Notes: a model not told the origin generated them from the letters alone. 64,000 bases of DNA from Halictus rubicundus (GCF_050948215.1 NC_135163.1:3038001-3102000), one strand, 5' to 3'. Counted from the first letter of the stretch, positions 1 to 12,095 are shown. Made by a program: numbers and translations.

Positions 1-588
1 ATAATTGAGTTCTCCCGCGCCTCCCGGCTCCCGGAGGCTCTCCCCGAAGACGTTGGTGGACGAGGACGGACGATGATTGTTGCTTGTTCCCTTCATCCAA
101 TGGGTTCACGGTTCGCGGATGAGTCTACGTGGAGGATGGATCGTGGCCACGGGAGGACGAGCAGCCGGAGAGAGGAGGCTGGAGGAGGTGGTAGGAAAAG
201 GAACGGAGGCGGGTAAAGGGGCTCTCACGTTACCTTCGGTGCGGCCAGGTGTCGGGTTACCTCCGACCTCATCTTCCTCCGTGCCTCCGCGAGTTTGCCA
301 CCATCGACATCGGCCGCGTCTCTACGTCTGTCCTTACGCACGCCTACCATCCGTCCTGTCATCTTAGTTTCGCACATGTCCCGGTTTTTATAGTCACTCC
401 GTGGCAACGACGTTCCGTGGACGGGGGATGATAACCCGCGCAGGATATCCGAGGACATTTCGTTTCCCCCGCGCGACACACCCCTCCAGTAGGTAGCAAG
501 TAGTAGGTAATTATGACAGTGGTCCCAAGCCTCAATCCCCCAAAAACAATTTTACTTTACACTAATTTTCTACTGTATCGATTGATCT

Positions 589-1350
589 CTTACTATTAGG
601 GGTGTGCGGGTACCCGATGTTTCGGGTACCCCAGCCTCGGGTCAAGTCGGGCAATGATCGGGACGGGTCGGGTCGGGATCCCGAAAGTTTATAAATTTCG
701 GGTACCCGAAATGGCAGTCGGGTCGGGTCGAGTCGGGGTCCCGAAAGTTTGCAATCTTCGGGTACCCGAAGTTAAAGTTGACACCCCTAACACACCCCTA
801 GTTTTTAATATTCAAATATACATACAATATCTATTTTACATTAAATAACAAATACTTTTTTCAAATATACAGGAAATATCTACAGAATGAGATGTCCATG
901 TCTTTCTATGTCTCTATCTATGTCTCTTGGCATTCCTGCCACTCAAGTATCCTGCGAACGATTGTTTTCTGACGCTGGAAATATTGTCACAGCCACGAGA
1001 ACAAAACTTGTATCGGAAAAAGTAGAGCAATTATGCTTCCTACACGCGAATTTGAAATAAAATACTGTTATTTCACATAATGTATGCGAAATCATTCTGA
1101 ACCTGCCAGTGAAAAGAAAAGATTGAACTGAAAAATCATAAAACAGCATTATACTTACATATATAAATACAACTTTAATTTCGGGTATCCGAAGATTGCA
1201 AACTTTCGGGACCCCGACTCGACCCGACCCGACTGCCATTTCGGGTACCCGAAATTTATAAACTTTCGGGATCCCGACCCGAACCCGAACAAATTTCCCG
1301 ACCCGACCCGAACCCGAAATTTCGGGTACCCGCACACCCCTACTTACTAT
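589..1350 (+). mobile_element. Non-autonomous hAT transposon with 8-bp target duplication
   Basis: The element proper is 597-1342 (746 bp). It starts with TAGGGGTGTGCGGGTACCCG and ends with the reverse complement. It is flanked by identical 8-bp repeats CTTACTAT at 589-596 and 1343-1350, the hallmark of hAT insertion. The outer arms (about 597-790 and 1175-1342) are long near-perfect inverted repeats built from CGGGTACCCG and GGTCGGGTCGGG blocks, so the element could fold back on itself. The middle carries a hAT transposase tail fragment (see 926-1060). The intact target duplication suggests a fairly recent insertion. Confidence 0.9.
926..1060 (+). pseudogene. hAT transposase C-terminal dimerisation fragment
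   Basis: The frame starting near 926 reads LGIPATQVSCERLFSDAGN and continues with IVTATRTKL and LCFLHANLK before a TAA at 1058-1060. This is the conserved C-terminal hAT dimerisation motif: a Pro/Ala/Thr segment, then the E-R-L-F-S core, A-G-x-I, an R-x-x-L and a final leucine-rich helix. Nothing upstream supplies the BED finger or catalytic core, so it is a remnant inside a non-autonomous element and not a working transposase. Confidence 0.85.
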
Positions 1351-1430
1351 ATTATGGAACCAATGTCGTGTTACGTTTGTTTTGATAGCGGTCCAAGTTT
1401 TCTTCATGTCGTGTCATTTCCGGAGAAGTA

Positions 1431-1577
1431 CAGTGTTTACTCGATATATGTCATGGGTCTAACCGGGGACATGTATCGACCAGGAGGCCTCGGTTCATGA
1501 CCCCTTACAGGGTACACACTCCGGGGATAGTTCTGGGACTTTTATCGGCTAGGTATTTGGGACTAGAGTAAACACTG
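1431..1577. mobile_element. TA-flanked MITE, CAGTGTTTACTCGATATATG family
   Basis: It begins TA|CAGTGTTTACTCGATATATG and ends GTAAACACTG|TA, so the termini are inverted and both flanks are TA. This is the signature of a Tc1/mariner-type non-autonomous element. Internal blocks (GGGGATAGTTCTGGGACTTT, ATCGGCTAGGTATTTGGGAC) recur at 28115-28215, 43439-43580 and 60179-60390. Confidence 0.8.
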
Positions 1578-3789
1578 TACACATCATTATTTTCCCATTA
1601 TGTCGTCAATAGATTATGCTAAATATGGCAATTCGCTACCACCGTATATCTATAGAAAACTTTTGAATATTCATGACGAGTCTTCCGTCGTCGGGAAGTT
1701 GAATTTGGAATTGTGCGCGCGTTATAAGTGATTCAGAGTCAATTAAATACGGATTAATTAGCGGCGTTTCCGTTTACGTGGCTCGTTAAGATCGAGCAGC
1801 ATTGCGGTTGTCTAGCAATTTTCTTCTAATCCAAGGGCTCTTAATGAAACCGGTGCCCGGGGGCCATCCGCCGGTAACTTAACGATGCAATCGAAGATTA
1901 CAGAAGGCAGTTCCATAAACTCCAGCGAAATTAAATCCCCCTGTCTGGCACTAGATCTCGGAGGTATCCTTTCGCTGAACTCGCCGTCGCCGTTCTTAGC
2001 GAAAGCTTAATGACAAATTGAAATCCGCCGTTTCTGTTCGCCTCTTTCTTTCCGTCTCGCTATTAGCTCATTAACGAATGGTATACGGCTACTGTCCAGT
2101 CACGTGATTCCGGCATTAAACTCTCCCGTTTAGATGCTCGTGAGAGATCAATGACTACTTGCATCTCGGCGAGCACGTCTTTCACCGTGCCACTGTCGTG
2201 TTCAGAATTAATGCTGACTTCATTTCTTGATCGAGGATAACACAGATTTCGAATTGTTCCATGTGTCCCAACGATAGAATATTTTATTTACTCGAGACTA
2301 AATTTGATAATACAAACTTTATTAAGGGGAGGCAAATTGTGACCTTCGAATTGATTAATTTCGGTTGCAATTTTATTTCAAATTTAAATCCGCCAAATTG
2401 AAGATTATTTGTTAGATGGAGCAAATGCATAAAATGTGATTATTGCCGACGGTGAAATGTATCTTGTTTGTTTGTAAATATTCAATAAATTCACGGAGAA
2501 AGGGATACGAATTCATTTGTACACTGTGTGAGTAAGTAGAAACGGAAAGTAATGGGCAGACTCCTCAGTATAGTGAAGTCTTGATCTAAGCCCAATCCTC
2601 GGGTCCGCGCTGTGACATATATCGTGTAGGACTACTATTTTCTCGCGACCGCGTCGAACATAGCAAATGACAGTGTGAAGGTTAAGGTGTTTGGAAGTCA
2701 ATCTATTCGAAGTAAAATAAAATTGAAACTGAAATTATATTTTAGTCTATTCCTGAAAAAATTTGGACTTGAAACTTGCAAATATAATAAAAGATAAAAG
2801 TGATATCAGAAGTCTAGTTTACCGTCACAAAGCGCGCGTCACGATTGCAAGTTTCATACTGAATGATATTGCCGGAATATGCCATAAATCATACAGTCGT
2901 CGTTCGATTCGGTTCTCATTCGTCAAACCGTGTTATCTTGATTGGAAACTCGTCGAGTTCTCACGATTCTGATAAACGCGTCGCGAAACTGAAAGTAACG
3001 GGAATGATATACTCGGTAATAAGGCCAATGGGTTCCCGTCAGATTTGTAGAAAGTTTCTAATGTGTTCATTTCGAACAACATTCTCATTGTATTTAGCAG
3101 AAAATTATGTAGAACTTTTGAAATTAATATGACACAAATAATACACAATTTATAAAATCCGGTTTTCCATTTAGATCTCCCAAGTGTTATTCATTTTCTA
3201 AGATTATCTTTCTTCGATTATGCTAATAAAATTGAGGAAACATAATTCTCGGGTAACGGGTATTCGCGATCCGTCGGTGGATGGTTAATCCTAGAAAGAC
3301 TAAACTAAAAGTTTCAGGAGTCGTCCTTGCTGGTTATAAAATATTGAAAATATGTTAATTCTATTCTCGACAATATTCGGAAAGGATTATTTATCGTCAC
3401 TGTTTTGAAGGATCGATTTTTGATTTCCCTAAAAATATTTTGTTTCTAAAAGAAAAACATATATGCAGATAAGTTTCAATTCTTTTGAGCCCACTTTTTC
3501 GAGACGAGCGTCAATTTCTTATTGGACTTGATAATAATGATTTGAAGCTGCTGGTGACAATTAAGATATAGAGGAGACTGATGCTCTCAATAGCTTTACA
3601 CCTGATACAAATGAAAATGGATAAATTGTGAAATATTTTTCGATCTGCTGAGCCCAAGAAAGAATTTTTTGATTTCCAAGGGACTGCTTGAACAATTGGT
3701 GTTGCTGATGTCACAGAAAATGCTCTCAGAGTTAAGGGTTAAAATTTGCGAGATTGAAGTCTAACCAAGGAAGCAAAGAGAAAGAGAAA

Positions 3790-3790
<1 letters not shown>

Positions 3791-3828
<38 letters not shown>

Positions 3829-3843
3829 AGAGAGAGGGAGAGA
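3791..3843. repeat. (GA)n microsatellite
   Basis: A purine tract dominated by GA dinucleotides with a few GGGA interruptions. It makes spurious Ser/Leu-rich reading frames on the minus strand. Confidence 0.95.
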
Positions 3844-4298
3844 CTGGTCCGTTTGCGGGACACCCCGTGGAAGAAAAATGTATCGATACAGTTCCCGACG
3901 GTAGGTTAAGTAAGAGAGTTGCCACATAGGGGCTCGCGGTGGTAATTCAATCCCTCTTGGGCGTAGGTAGGTACGTACTTACATCCAGTCGTGTACATGC
4001 TCCGCAGTACGTAAGATCGGCTACACACTGACGGCCGAGGAAGCGGGGAGAGGACTGCGAGAGGAGAGAGGAGAGGAGAGGATTGGTAGCGGTCGACGGA
4101 GAGACGGAACCTGCGGAGGAGACAGAAAAGTCTCACGGAGGAAGTTCGACGCGGTGCGCCGATGGTGGGAACTCTATCGAGGATGATGGATCATTTTGGA
4201 TGTGACAGGGTGACGATTCGATCAAGACGTCAACCTTTCAGGCTCCAACCTAGAGGTCCCTAGTTCACGTGTGTGCGAACACGCGCGTACACGTGCGA

Positions 4299-4305
4299 TA
4301 TAAAT
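4299..4305 (+). promoter_or_regulatory. TATA-like box upstream of gene A
   Basis: TATAAAT lies about 150 bases before the candidate start codon at 4455, at the edge of a CpG-rich stretch. The position would fit transcription starting near 4330 and a short 5' leader. It could equally be a chance match, since no experimental start site is visible. Confidence 0.3.
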
Positions 4306-4454
4306 GAACCCCGGACGGTAAACGTTCTATCAAAATACCGGCTTTTCGGTCGAAATTATTGGTTAAAAAAATTATTGCTTATTTCGAGTCCAAGAAGAAA
4401 ATTGGAAAATACGTAACAGAAAATTGTTGCGTAGAGATTTGAACGAATTCAATT

Positions 4455-4495
4455 ATGGCTGCCAAGAGAACGTCAGGAGGGTCCGTCATCGAAGG
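4455..4495 (+). CDS. Gene A exon 1 (candidate)
   Basis: ATG at 4455 opens a 13-codon stretch plus two bases, ending at GAAGG|GTAAAA. Without splicing the frame stops one codon later. Support comes from the phase match with the exon at 10862 and from the TATA-like box upstream. The exon is too short to judge by composition. Confidence 0.35.
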
Positions 4496-7400
4496 GTAAA
4501 ATAGTTAAAACGTTAGAAAATTATCTATCTTCTTTTTACTCTCCATTCTTTCCAAACTTTTTGTGTACCGTGCACTATTATAATTTTCTTGCTTTTATTG
4601 TACTTTCTCGCGCTTGAGTCGTATGTATCACTTGTCTAATACTTTATTCTAGTCTCAGTCACGTTAAGAAGAAGTGAAGATAAAATTACGATCATCATAG
4701 AAGTGAAGATATATTACAAAAATAGTAAAAATATTTCGGGGCCGACGAGGCTCGAATTATAATAAATAAATGTATATACGTTCTATTATTTCTATATATT
4801 CGTTCTATTATAAATTCAATCCTATTATTATAATTAGACTGGGGATCTTTATGCAAAATAAAATTGTTATACATCAACTGCAATCTACAGGAGCCAGGTA
4901 AACATTTATTTTGCTCGTCAACAATTTTTATACGTTAAAAATGGTATGTCGACATTGTTAAACTCTTTTAATCCGTTTGCCGTTTTGAATTACACCGACT
5001 CATTTTTGTCATAAACGCATAAAATCCGCATTCTGATTATAACATGCGTCAGTCTCGTTTAGGGCTCGGTAACTGTTAAAATAGAAGGCAGGTGGGGGTT
5101 GCACCTCGGAGGATACATCATTCGCGAGGACCGTGAGTAAGTTGTACCCGGGGTCCCGTCCCCCGAAAAAGTAGAACAAGACCGCGGCAGCGTCGGAGTC
5201 GGACCCGAAACTCAGTGGAACAAGACGGCAAGGGTCAGCCTCGTTATCAAGCCAGACATCCTAATCCCCTAATTGTAAGAGGAGCCCAGAAGGGCGTGTC
5301 CCTTTTTGTATTTTTCGCCTGGTTCTCTAACTGTATTTAAAAAAAGAAGGGGGCAGAAAAAACGAAAGGAGAAGAAAGACCGACAAAAAACGATTCAACA
5401 AAGCGAGCATCGTCTGCGCTGGCAAGAGAGAGAGAGAGAGGGAGAAGAGGTTCTCTAGACCACGTTGAGGGGAAAAGGACGGAGGGTATGGAGGAAGCTC
5501 GGACTGGACACCGGTGTAGCAAAGACGCTCACGGAGAAGGAGAGCGAATAAAAGAGGAAAGGAGACCGGTTCAAAGGTGACGGGAAGGAGGTGGAGGAGG
5601 CACACGAAGGAAGCTCGCCTTGCATGGCGGCCTCGAGTACCTACCGACTCCCACCGACTGGCTGCACCATCGCCATCGCCTCCACCTTCTTTGCCCCACC
5701 TCCTACCTACCTATCCTCGACGCGTATCCTGCACCTTCAGGGTGGCGTCACGCTCAAGACGCTTCCGGTGTTAAATTACTCGGTGCCTCTCTCTTTTTCG
5801 CTCTCCTCCTCCTCCTCCTCCTCCTCCTCCTCCTCCTCCTCCTCCTCCTCCTCCTCCAGCTCCTTCTCCTCCGCCATCACCTCTTCCTCCGCCGCCGACG
5901 ACGTCGACGCTGCCACCTCTTGCTTCCTCTCTTCGGCAAACTTCTTCACCTCCATCACCGTTCTTCTCATCTCCGCGCTTTTTGTCTCAGTACACGGCTC
6001 CTCCATCTCTTTTTTCTTCCTTTTCCTTCCTTTCTCCCCTCCCCCACTTTTCTTTCCTTCCTTCTCCCTCTCGCTCGGCTCGCTCTGTCCCGTCGACCCT
6101 TTTGTTCCCCGAGCAGGCTTTCGTTTGTTGCTTTCAGCGTAAGTGGAGCGATCGGGTTGTCGGTCTTCGGCCACTGGTTGTCGATTCTTTGCGACAATCG
6201 CAAGCTGACTACGTACATCTCCGAAAATCATTTGCCCAAAAACTATCCGAACAGTAAATTTCCGATTCTCGAGAAATTGTCGACGTTGAGATCATTTCGT
6301 TCAGAAAAATTATACAACGATCAACTTGGACTCATCTTAAGGCTTGAAGCCTTTGCTTTCGCCACCGGTTGTTTATTTGTAGCTAAGATATTCCTGCATG
6401 ATACAGAGACTGGGAAACTGGAGACACCTGACTGGTAGAAAGTGTTACAGACTGAAACGTCTGTGAGAAACATTAAAAAATTTTGTTATTATAAGTCGAT
6501 TGTACCATCTCTTGTTGGTCGACTTTCTCAGCTTTGAGCCAAAGCTGCGCTGCGAGCTTTGCGATAATGTAAGGCACGAAGGCTTTACACCACCTTTGTT
6601 CCTCATCTTTGCTCTATAAAACCGAAAATAAATCTTTAAATAGATAAATTTTTCAATGCTTCAATAGACGATTCGGTTTGTAGCATTTTCCCAGTTTTTC
6701 ACCTCGTGAATCATGCACAAATATTCTAGAAAAAAGTGAAAGATCGTTTGCGAAAGTAGCCACGAGAAAAATGAGTAGACGTTATTTGGAACCATAGAAA
6801 AAAAGCCTAGATAATTAAGCTTAACCCATTACTTGTAGTCATTTTTGTACTTAAATATAATAAAAAGAAAAAGTTTGGTGATAGAGGCCTCCTTTTCATA
6901 TTTCCTTATGATGCAAACAACATTTGCATTCGCTTATGGTTAAACAGCGAATCTGTATGCAAAATAAAAATATTCTACCCGAATTGCAACAAACTGCTTC
7001 GAATCTACAATAATTATTAAAGAGACACAGAGATTCCCAAGTGACTCCTGTCTCTTGCAACGAAAGCAACAAATTTTTATTTTGCATAAAGAACCACGGT
7101 CCGAGTACGTTTCAATACTATTTGAAGTAAGAGTTGTGTCACAAGTTATCGACCACGGTATACTTAAAACAATAACGGCGTCTCCTGTCGATCGTTCCAT
7201 CGCCTTCGACGAAGCTCGGCTAACATCCCGAAAGACTATTCGAAACGCATCGAGCCGGGGCTCGCGGGGCGCCCCATTAATCACAATCAATCGGCGCCCT
7301 ATTCCACCGTTTCCTGCAGATGCGAACGGCTCCAGTAGTTTCTCAACTTCTCACCAAGACTGCTCCATTAGCGGCTCTGAAAGGAGCTGAAAGCGTCGAA

Positions 7401-10400
7401 AGTACCTGAACGCGTCGTGTGTGGCTTTGCCACCGTGCCCGATGTCCGGCGAAGATGAAGAAACCCAGCTTCCCGTTACCGGCGGTTTGTTTACAAGTGT
7501 TTTCCACCGGAGGGAGCTCGTCGAACACCGATCGTTGTCGATCGGGAAGAGGTGTCGTTCCCCCTTCGCCCCGGTCCGAGGTAATAACGAAACACCTAAA
7601 CAAATTTTCCCGTTCGGGTAACGATCTCGAGGCCGCGCCGATACAGATCGGCAGAAGACGCGCGGTCCTAACCCCTCGAGTTCGGCTTAACGAGCCGGAT
7701 CTCACGACGTAAATTACAAATAATAAATATCCGGCCTGTGAGGTTTATCGTGGCCGAAAGATCGGGGATTTCGGGATCGGATAGGGCGCCGGGACCCGTC
7801 CCGCGATGTGGGCGGGCATCGGGGCCCTTCCACCGGGGGGCCCCCCACTGACAACGACGCCGCGTGGTGCCCCGCTGTCTTGCCTGACCCTTTCTCGCCC
7901 CCTCGTCACCTCCGGAAAAAACAATGCTGCCAACGGGGCACACCTGACCCGCGAGAAACGGCATACCCCTTCGGTCTCGTCACTCCTGTTGTCGATTTTT
8001 CAATGCCGGGACCCGTTGCTCCCCGGTCGCCGACTCTAACCGAGACGTATTAGGTGTGCGAATCCAGGAACGGAAATACTGAAACTGTCAAATTAACCCT
8101 TAGCAGTCGAATGGCGACTGTAAGGCGCCACTAAAAATGTATCATTATTCGAAATATTTTTTACATTGTTAAATTTGTTTGTATTTAATAGATTACTAAA
8201 CATTTCAGTATTGTACGAGTAAATTGCACCATTTTCGTAGTGTATAACACGAAAAAAAAAAAATGTATACAAGGGAAATATTCTAGGTCGGAAGAAATGT
8301 TTTGGTTTGGAGTTAAAATGGCTTCGAGTGCAAAGGGTTATAAACAGAGAACGAACTCGAACAATTGAAGAATATACCAATTACAACTGACTGAAATTAT
8401 TAAACAATATAACACATTTCTATTTGGTTCCTGTTTCTTATAATTAGACAGTGTATATGGAAAATATATTAGTTATACGCAGTGTTCCAAGGTTACTAAA
8501 TCACATAGCGTCGTATTCTAAATCTGTCAACTGTTCTACAATTTTTCACTCTTATTTGCGAAATAACTTCGCATAGAAATCAAATAATTAGACTGCGGAT
8601 TTTATGCATTTGTGGCACAGATCGACAGGTGTAATGTAAAACAGTGAAAACATTAGAAGACTTTAAAAATACCATTGCAATAATTTTCGATCCATTAAAT
8701 ATATTAAGAAAATCAATTTCTATCACACTCATAAAGATCCGCAGTCGAAAAATAATATAACGAAATTTACAGATATTGAACAATACCGTTACAATTATTC
8801 AGATATACAGGGTGTCTTAAAATTCAAATAAGTCCGTGAAATGCGTGGTTCCTGAGGTCTTTTGAAACGACATCTTCCTTTGCAAAAATGTCCGCCTCGG
8901 CTTTGTTAACACATTAAGTGCCAAAAATCAATCCCAGCGATTCTCACAAAATCAATGCAATTCAATTAATGAAACCGAAACTAGAAATTTAAAATGTATT
9001 ATAGGGGATGCTGTCTTCACCCTTCTGAATTCTAAAGATCCTAATAAAATTCGGTTTATCTGGATATGTCACAATAAAAATGAATTTCTAAACCTAGTCA
9101 AAACTCACTGTCAGTCATATGTGATTGACGTGGCAGTTAACGCGTTAAAGATTAATTAACGAATAACACGGACCAATCAGCGGGAGCGTTGGTGTTGCGT
9201 CACGGTGATACAGTGAACAAGAAAAGAAACAGAAATTGATTTATAATAATTAGAACTCACTTTTTCAGCCGTAAATGCACCTGCTGCTTCGAAGTACGTC
9301 ACTGGACCATTCGGGGACGAACTGCACACAGGTGACTTCACGTAAAACTAATTTTCTTATCGATAAACTAATTGTATGTCTATTTTACACAGATACCGTG
9401 AAACTTTTCCACACTCACTATCACTTCTCGAGAGATGTTCTCTCTACCGCGATTCGAACAACACTGATCTCCCGCAAAATTTTTCTGGAAAGTTTGGGAA
9501 GGTCATGTCGAAAATACACGCCGTAACACGCTTACAAAAACGTCGGGCTGGTGCGACGAAAAAAAGGGCACGAGAGGGACCGCTGTAAGACTAGCATTTA
9601 TGGCAATCACATGTTTCGGCTTTCCTGCAGATTGATAAGCATGGGTAACTGTCATAAATCATCGTCTGTCCGTTTACTCGGTAAGAGATAGAAATGTCAG
9701 GTCCGCGTGGCTATTGTCCTACACCTCCCTTAAGTAACTTTCTAAAAGAAGAATGAACGCTGTTTTCAAACAGTCAGGGTCAGATTATACTAGGCAGGTC
9801 AGACGCTGAGTGTATATAAACGTTGGATATGAAAACAGGGTAACCAAATCCTACCGACAGAATTTCTTTTCCCACATTTCTTTTTATTATTCAAAAACAC
9901 ATTCTTAGAATACAGAAATGACATTATAAATTTCAATCGAACATATCTATCTTTTTTCTATAAAAATACAAACCCGCTGTCCCCTTATAATCCGCGCAGA
10001 CAAATTCAACGGCGGCACAAAGCCCCGCGGTCGACTAATAAACGCTAATTAGATTCCACGAACCGAAAACATTCTTTTTTCAATTCGCCAAGGTTTTCGG
10101 ATAAACTGACCACTGTGCGTCGGTCCCATAATTCCCGGGACCCCGGGAGAGTGACGTTCCGTTATCGTGATCGCCGGGATCGCGTCCTTCTAATCCATCG
10201 GAAATTAGCATTATCCCGTGGGGGGTGTACGTGGGTGTGGAACAGGCGGTCCGACGTGATAACTTTTCGACAGAGAGACAAAGCGAGCAAAAGAGAGAGA
10301 GAGAGAGAGAGGGAGAGAAATGAAGAGAAGACGGTGGTGGAGGACCAGCAGGAGTAGGTGTACGAGAAGGGAGGGGGTGGAGGGGGCGCCCGTTTTACAC

Positions 10401-10988
10401 GCATTCACGCACGCATGCGACGCGGCACGATTCACGAGCCGGCCGACCGGGTGGGTGCGTGTGCCCGGTGCACGTCGTTGCGTGCCCGTGGCGGGTGTGT
10501 GGGTGTCACGGGGTGGCCACCTGTCTAGCGAGGTATGCGCCGATAGCATCACCAGAGAGAACCAAACGGAACGAACGCCCAGCGCTAAGCAAAGACAAGG
10601 GCGGTAACTCACCCCGACAAATTATAGAGTGGCCAGACACACCGCGATTCTCTCCACCTCTTTCTAGAGAGCCCCTGCCCCCGTAGACCTCCTATCTTAC
10701 GAGGCGCATTCGATTCTTTTATCCCGTTCCCATCCGCGTGCGAATCTTTCCGCGCGTCCCGTCCCCCCCCCCCTCTCTCACCCAAAACTTCGATGACCTT
10801 CTCCAATCTAGGCTAATGCTAATCCTGTACGATGGTAAACGTTATTCCTCTTTCTGCTCAGGGAGCTGGTGGAACGGGCGCGGCAGCATTACGTGCGTAC
10901 ACTCCGTCGTGAAAAGGTGGCACACCTAATCTGCAGTCAACAACCGTCTTCAAACAAGGCTGACTTCGCTGTATCGAGTGTCCAGTAA
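4455..10988 (+). CDS. Gene A: short basic protein or N-terminus of an unfinished gene model
   Basis: The model joins exon 4455-4495 (41 nt, MAAKRTSGGSVIE plus two bases of a Gly codon) to exon 10862-10988. The intron has a GTAAAA donor and a TTTCTGCTCAG acceptor. Phases agree: exon 1 leaves two bases and exon 2 supplies the third. The product is 55 residues ending SSVQ and then TAA. Residues 15-32 (ELVERARQHYVRTLRREK) have the charge pattern of an amphipathic helix. I do not recognise the family. Alternatively, a donor at 10985 (CCA|GTAAGG) removes the stop and the exon continues into an unseen downstream exon, making this only the N-terminus. The 6.4-kb intron is long for so small a product, which favours an incomplete model. 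Confidence 0.4.
5803..5857. repeat. (TCC)n microsatellite
   Basis: About 18 uninterrupted CTC/TCC units within a wider pyrimidine-rich region. It reads as poly-Ser or poly-Leu on the + strand and poly-Glu on the minus strand, which explains the long low-complexity frames here. Confidence 0.95.
6825..6930. mobile_element. Fragment of a TTAA/CCCAT MITE family
   Basis: It starts TTAACCCATTACTTGTAGTC and shares the block CATTTTTGTACTTAAATATA and the following AAAGTTTGG...GATA..AGGCC segment with the complete copy at 60673-60832. The right end is degraded around ATTTGCATTCG. Confidence 0.6.
6950..7091. mobile_element. Palindromic repeat with TATGCAAAATAAAAAT ends
   Basis: TATGCAAAATAAAAAT near 6956 is mirrored by ATTTTTATTTTGCATA ending near 7088, giving a 16-bp inverted terminal match. 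Related end sequence (TTTATGCAAAATAA) recurs near 4848 and 56811, so this is probably a dispersed MITE family. Confidence 0.5.
8097..8337. mobile_element. piggyBac-like MITE, CCCTTTGCACTCGAA family
   Basis: It begins TTAA|CCCTTAGCAGTCGAATG and ends TTCGAGTGCAAAGGG|TTAT. The CCC/GGG termini next to TTAA match the piggyBac pattern. Copies at 46778-47009, 52601-52805 and 59831-60069 share the termini; the first two also share the interior (GGCACCACTAAAA, TATTCAAAATATTTTTTACA). Confidence 0.8.
8808..9240. mobile_element. CAGGGTGTC-ended repeat, interrupted by a TTAA MITE
   Basis: The left end is TACAGGGTGTCTTAAAATTC. The interior (CATCTTCCTTTGCAAAAATG, GGCTTTG) and the later part (AACACGGACCAATC) match the copies at 51295-51610 and 52211-52420. 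It is split by the element at 8910-9144. The right end is indistinct. Confidence 0.65.
8910..9144. mobile_element. TTAA-flanked MITE nested in another repeat
   Basis: The ends are CACATTAAGTGCC and GGCAGTTAACGCG, imperfect 13-bp inverted repeats. TTAA occurs on both sides (8906-8909 and 9145-9148). The uninterrupted version of the host repeat at 51295-51610 has a single TTAA at the same place. A homologous copy lies in reverse orientation at 61656-61903. Confidence 0.85.
10291..10319. repeat. (GA)n microsatellite
   Basis: An uninterrupted GA run followed by GGGAGAGAAA. Confidence 0.9.
10862..10988 (+). CDS. Gene A exon 2 (candidate)
   Basis: After a pyrimidine-rich acceptor (CCTCTTTCTGCTCAG), one base completes a Gly codon. 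Forty codons follow, reading ELVERARQHYVRTLRREK, then VAHLICSQQPSSNKADFAV, SSV, Q and TAA (10986-10988). The charge pattern looks coding. Two donor-like sites overlap the stop: CCA|GTAAGG at 10985 and AAG|GTAAGA at 10990. The first would keep the frame open into another exon. I found no convincing continuation. Confidence 0.45.
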
Positions 10989-12095
10989 GGTAAGAAATTA
11001 TATCAATTTTTTCGAGCCTCGAAAAATCCTTTTGGGAAACACGTTTTTAATGCAAGAGGAACCTATTTATCAAATTTCAAGTCTATCGGATTTGTCCGAT
11101 TTTCGGAACTTCAGCTCAAAAATATTATATTCGGAGAAAAGTTTGTTTGAAGTTGATAGCATGAATTGGGTACTTTGTATGCAACAACCATTCACCATAG
11201 TTGTATTGCATAGATTCAGGTGTTATTCGGTGGTTTTGTTGTATTTAGAAGAATGCTTAGGATAATTGCTTCGCGAGCTGTTTTAGTATTGTTTTCCGCC
11301 GATCGTTGATTCATATGGAGAAGTAGGTGTGAAAGAGTCGTGTCGGATAGTGACGTCGTTTATGGTAAATGGGTCATGGTTTTGCGACAGATACATTGCG
11401 AAATTGTGGCAGTTCTTTGAACTTTTCTTGCGGTAATGGAAACCGATATTTCCAGCGGCTGTGTGTAATTATTGATATTACGCCGCGGTGAATGCGAGCG
11501 GGCGACTACCATGGCCGCGACGAGCCCTAGATTTCTCTGTTCAAACATGGTCCGAGAGGGCTGATCGACAAAGAGTGAAACTTGCACCGGAAAAATTTCA
11601 ATAACTCATCGACCAGAACGTTCTTTCCCCGTTGTATTCCGAATCGAACCAATGGAGCACACCGTCCACCATTTTAAAACGAGAACGTTCAATGGAAAAA
11701 GAGATATTTTCAGATCGGAAAAGAGGTAGACCAGGTTGTTAAAAATATTATACTCGATCTTTCACAAACTTATTTATATTCCGGATTAAAACTCAACCAG
11801 AGAAATTATATATTTTGGTGGTGTAGATTACGCAGATTTTTAAATAAACGGTTTAAAAACAGAAAAAGGTATACTGATCGCAATAACGCTTATCACTAGG
11901 TTTACGGCACCGTAAACAACGGGTTCTGACATTTATAATCTGCGATTATCGAGATTGCAATGATGCATCCATGGGAAATTATTCAACAAATTTTCTTGCA
12001 GTGTATATTTTTTAAAAAATGGTTAGAAATGTGGTTAGGCATATTCTTGCTATTTTTATAAAATAATGTATAATGCTCTGTAAACTTCGTGTTAA

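Larger units (their letters stand above)
1351..4298. other. Intergenic DNA, no supported gene
   Basis: Only short open frames with no recognisable domain occur here. Recognisable content is a TA-flanked MITE at 1431-1577 and a purine microsatellite at 3791-3843. The stretch from about 3900 to 4300 is richer in GC and CpG and leads into a TATA-like box, so it may be the promoter-proximal region of gene A. Confidence 0.5.
4496..10861 (+). other. Gene A intron (inferred), repeat-rich
   Basis: It contains a (TCC)n tract at 5803-5857, a palindromic repeat near 6950-7091, MITEs at 8097-8337 and 8808-9240, and a GA tract at 10291-10319. Several open frames of 100-270 codons overlap the pyrimidine-rich stretch 5590-6440, but they consist of poly-Ser, poly-Leu or poly-Glu from the microsatellite and show no domain. 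Confidence 0.4.

Noticed and set aside
5620..6438. 272-codon + strand frame and the 151-codon minus frame with a poly-Glu tail
   Set aside because: Both are driven by the (TCC)n tract and surrounding pyrimidine-rich DNA. They consist of Leu/Ser or Glu runs and have no domain or splice support.
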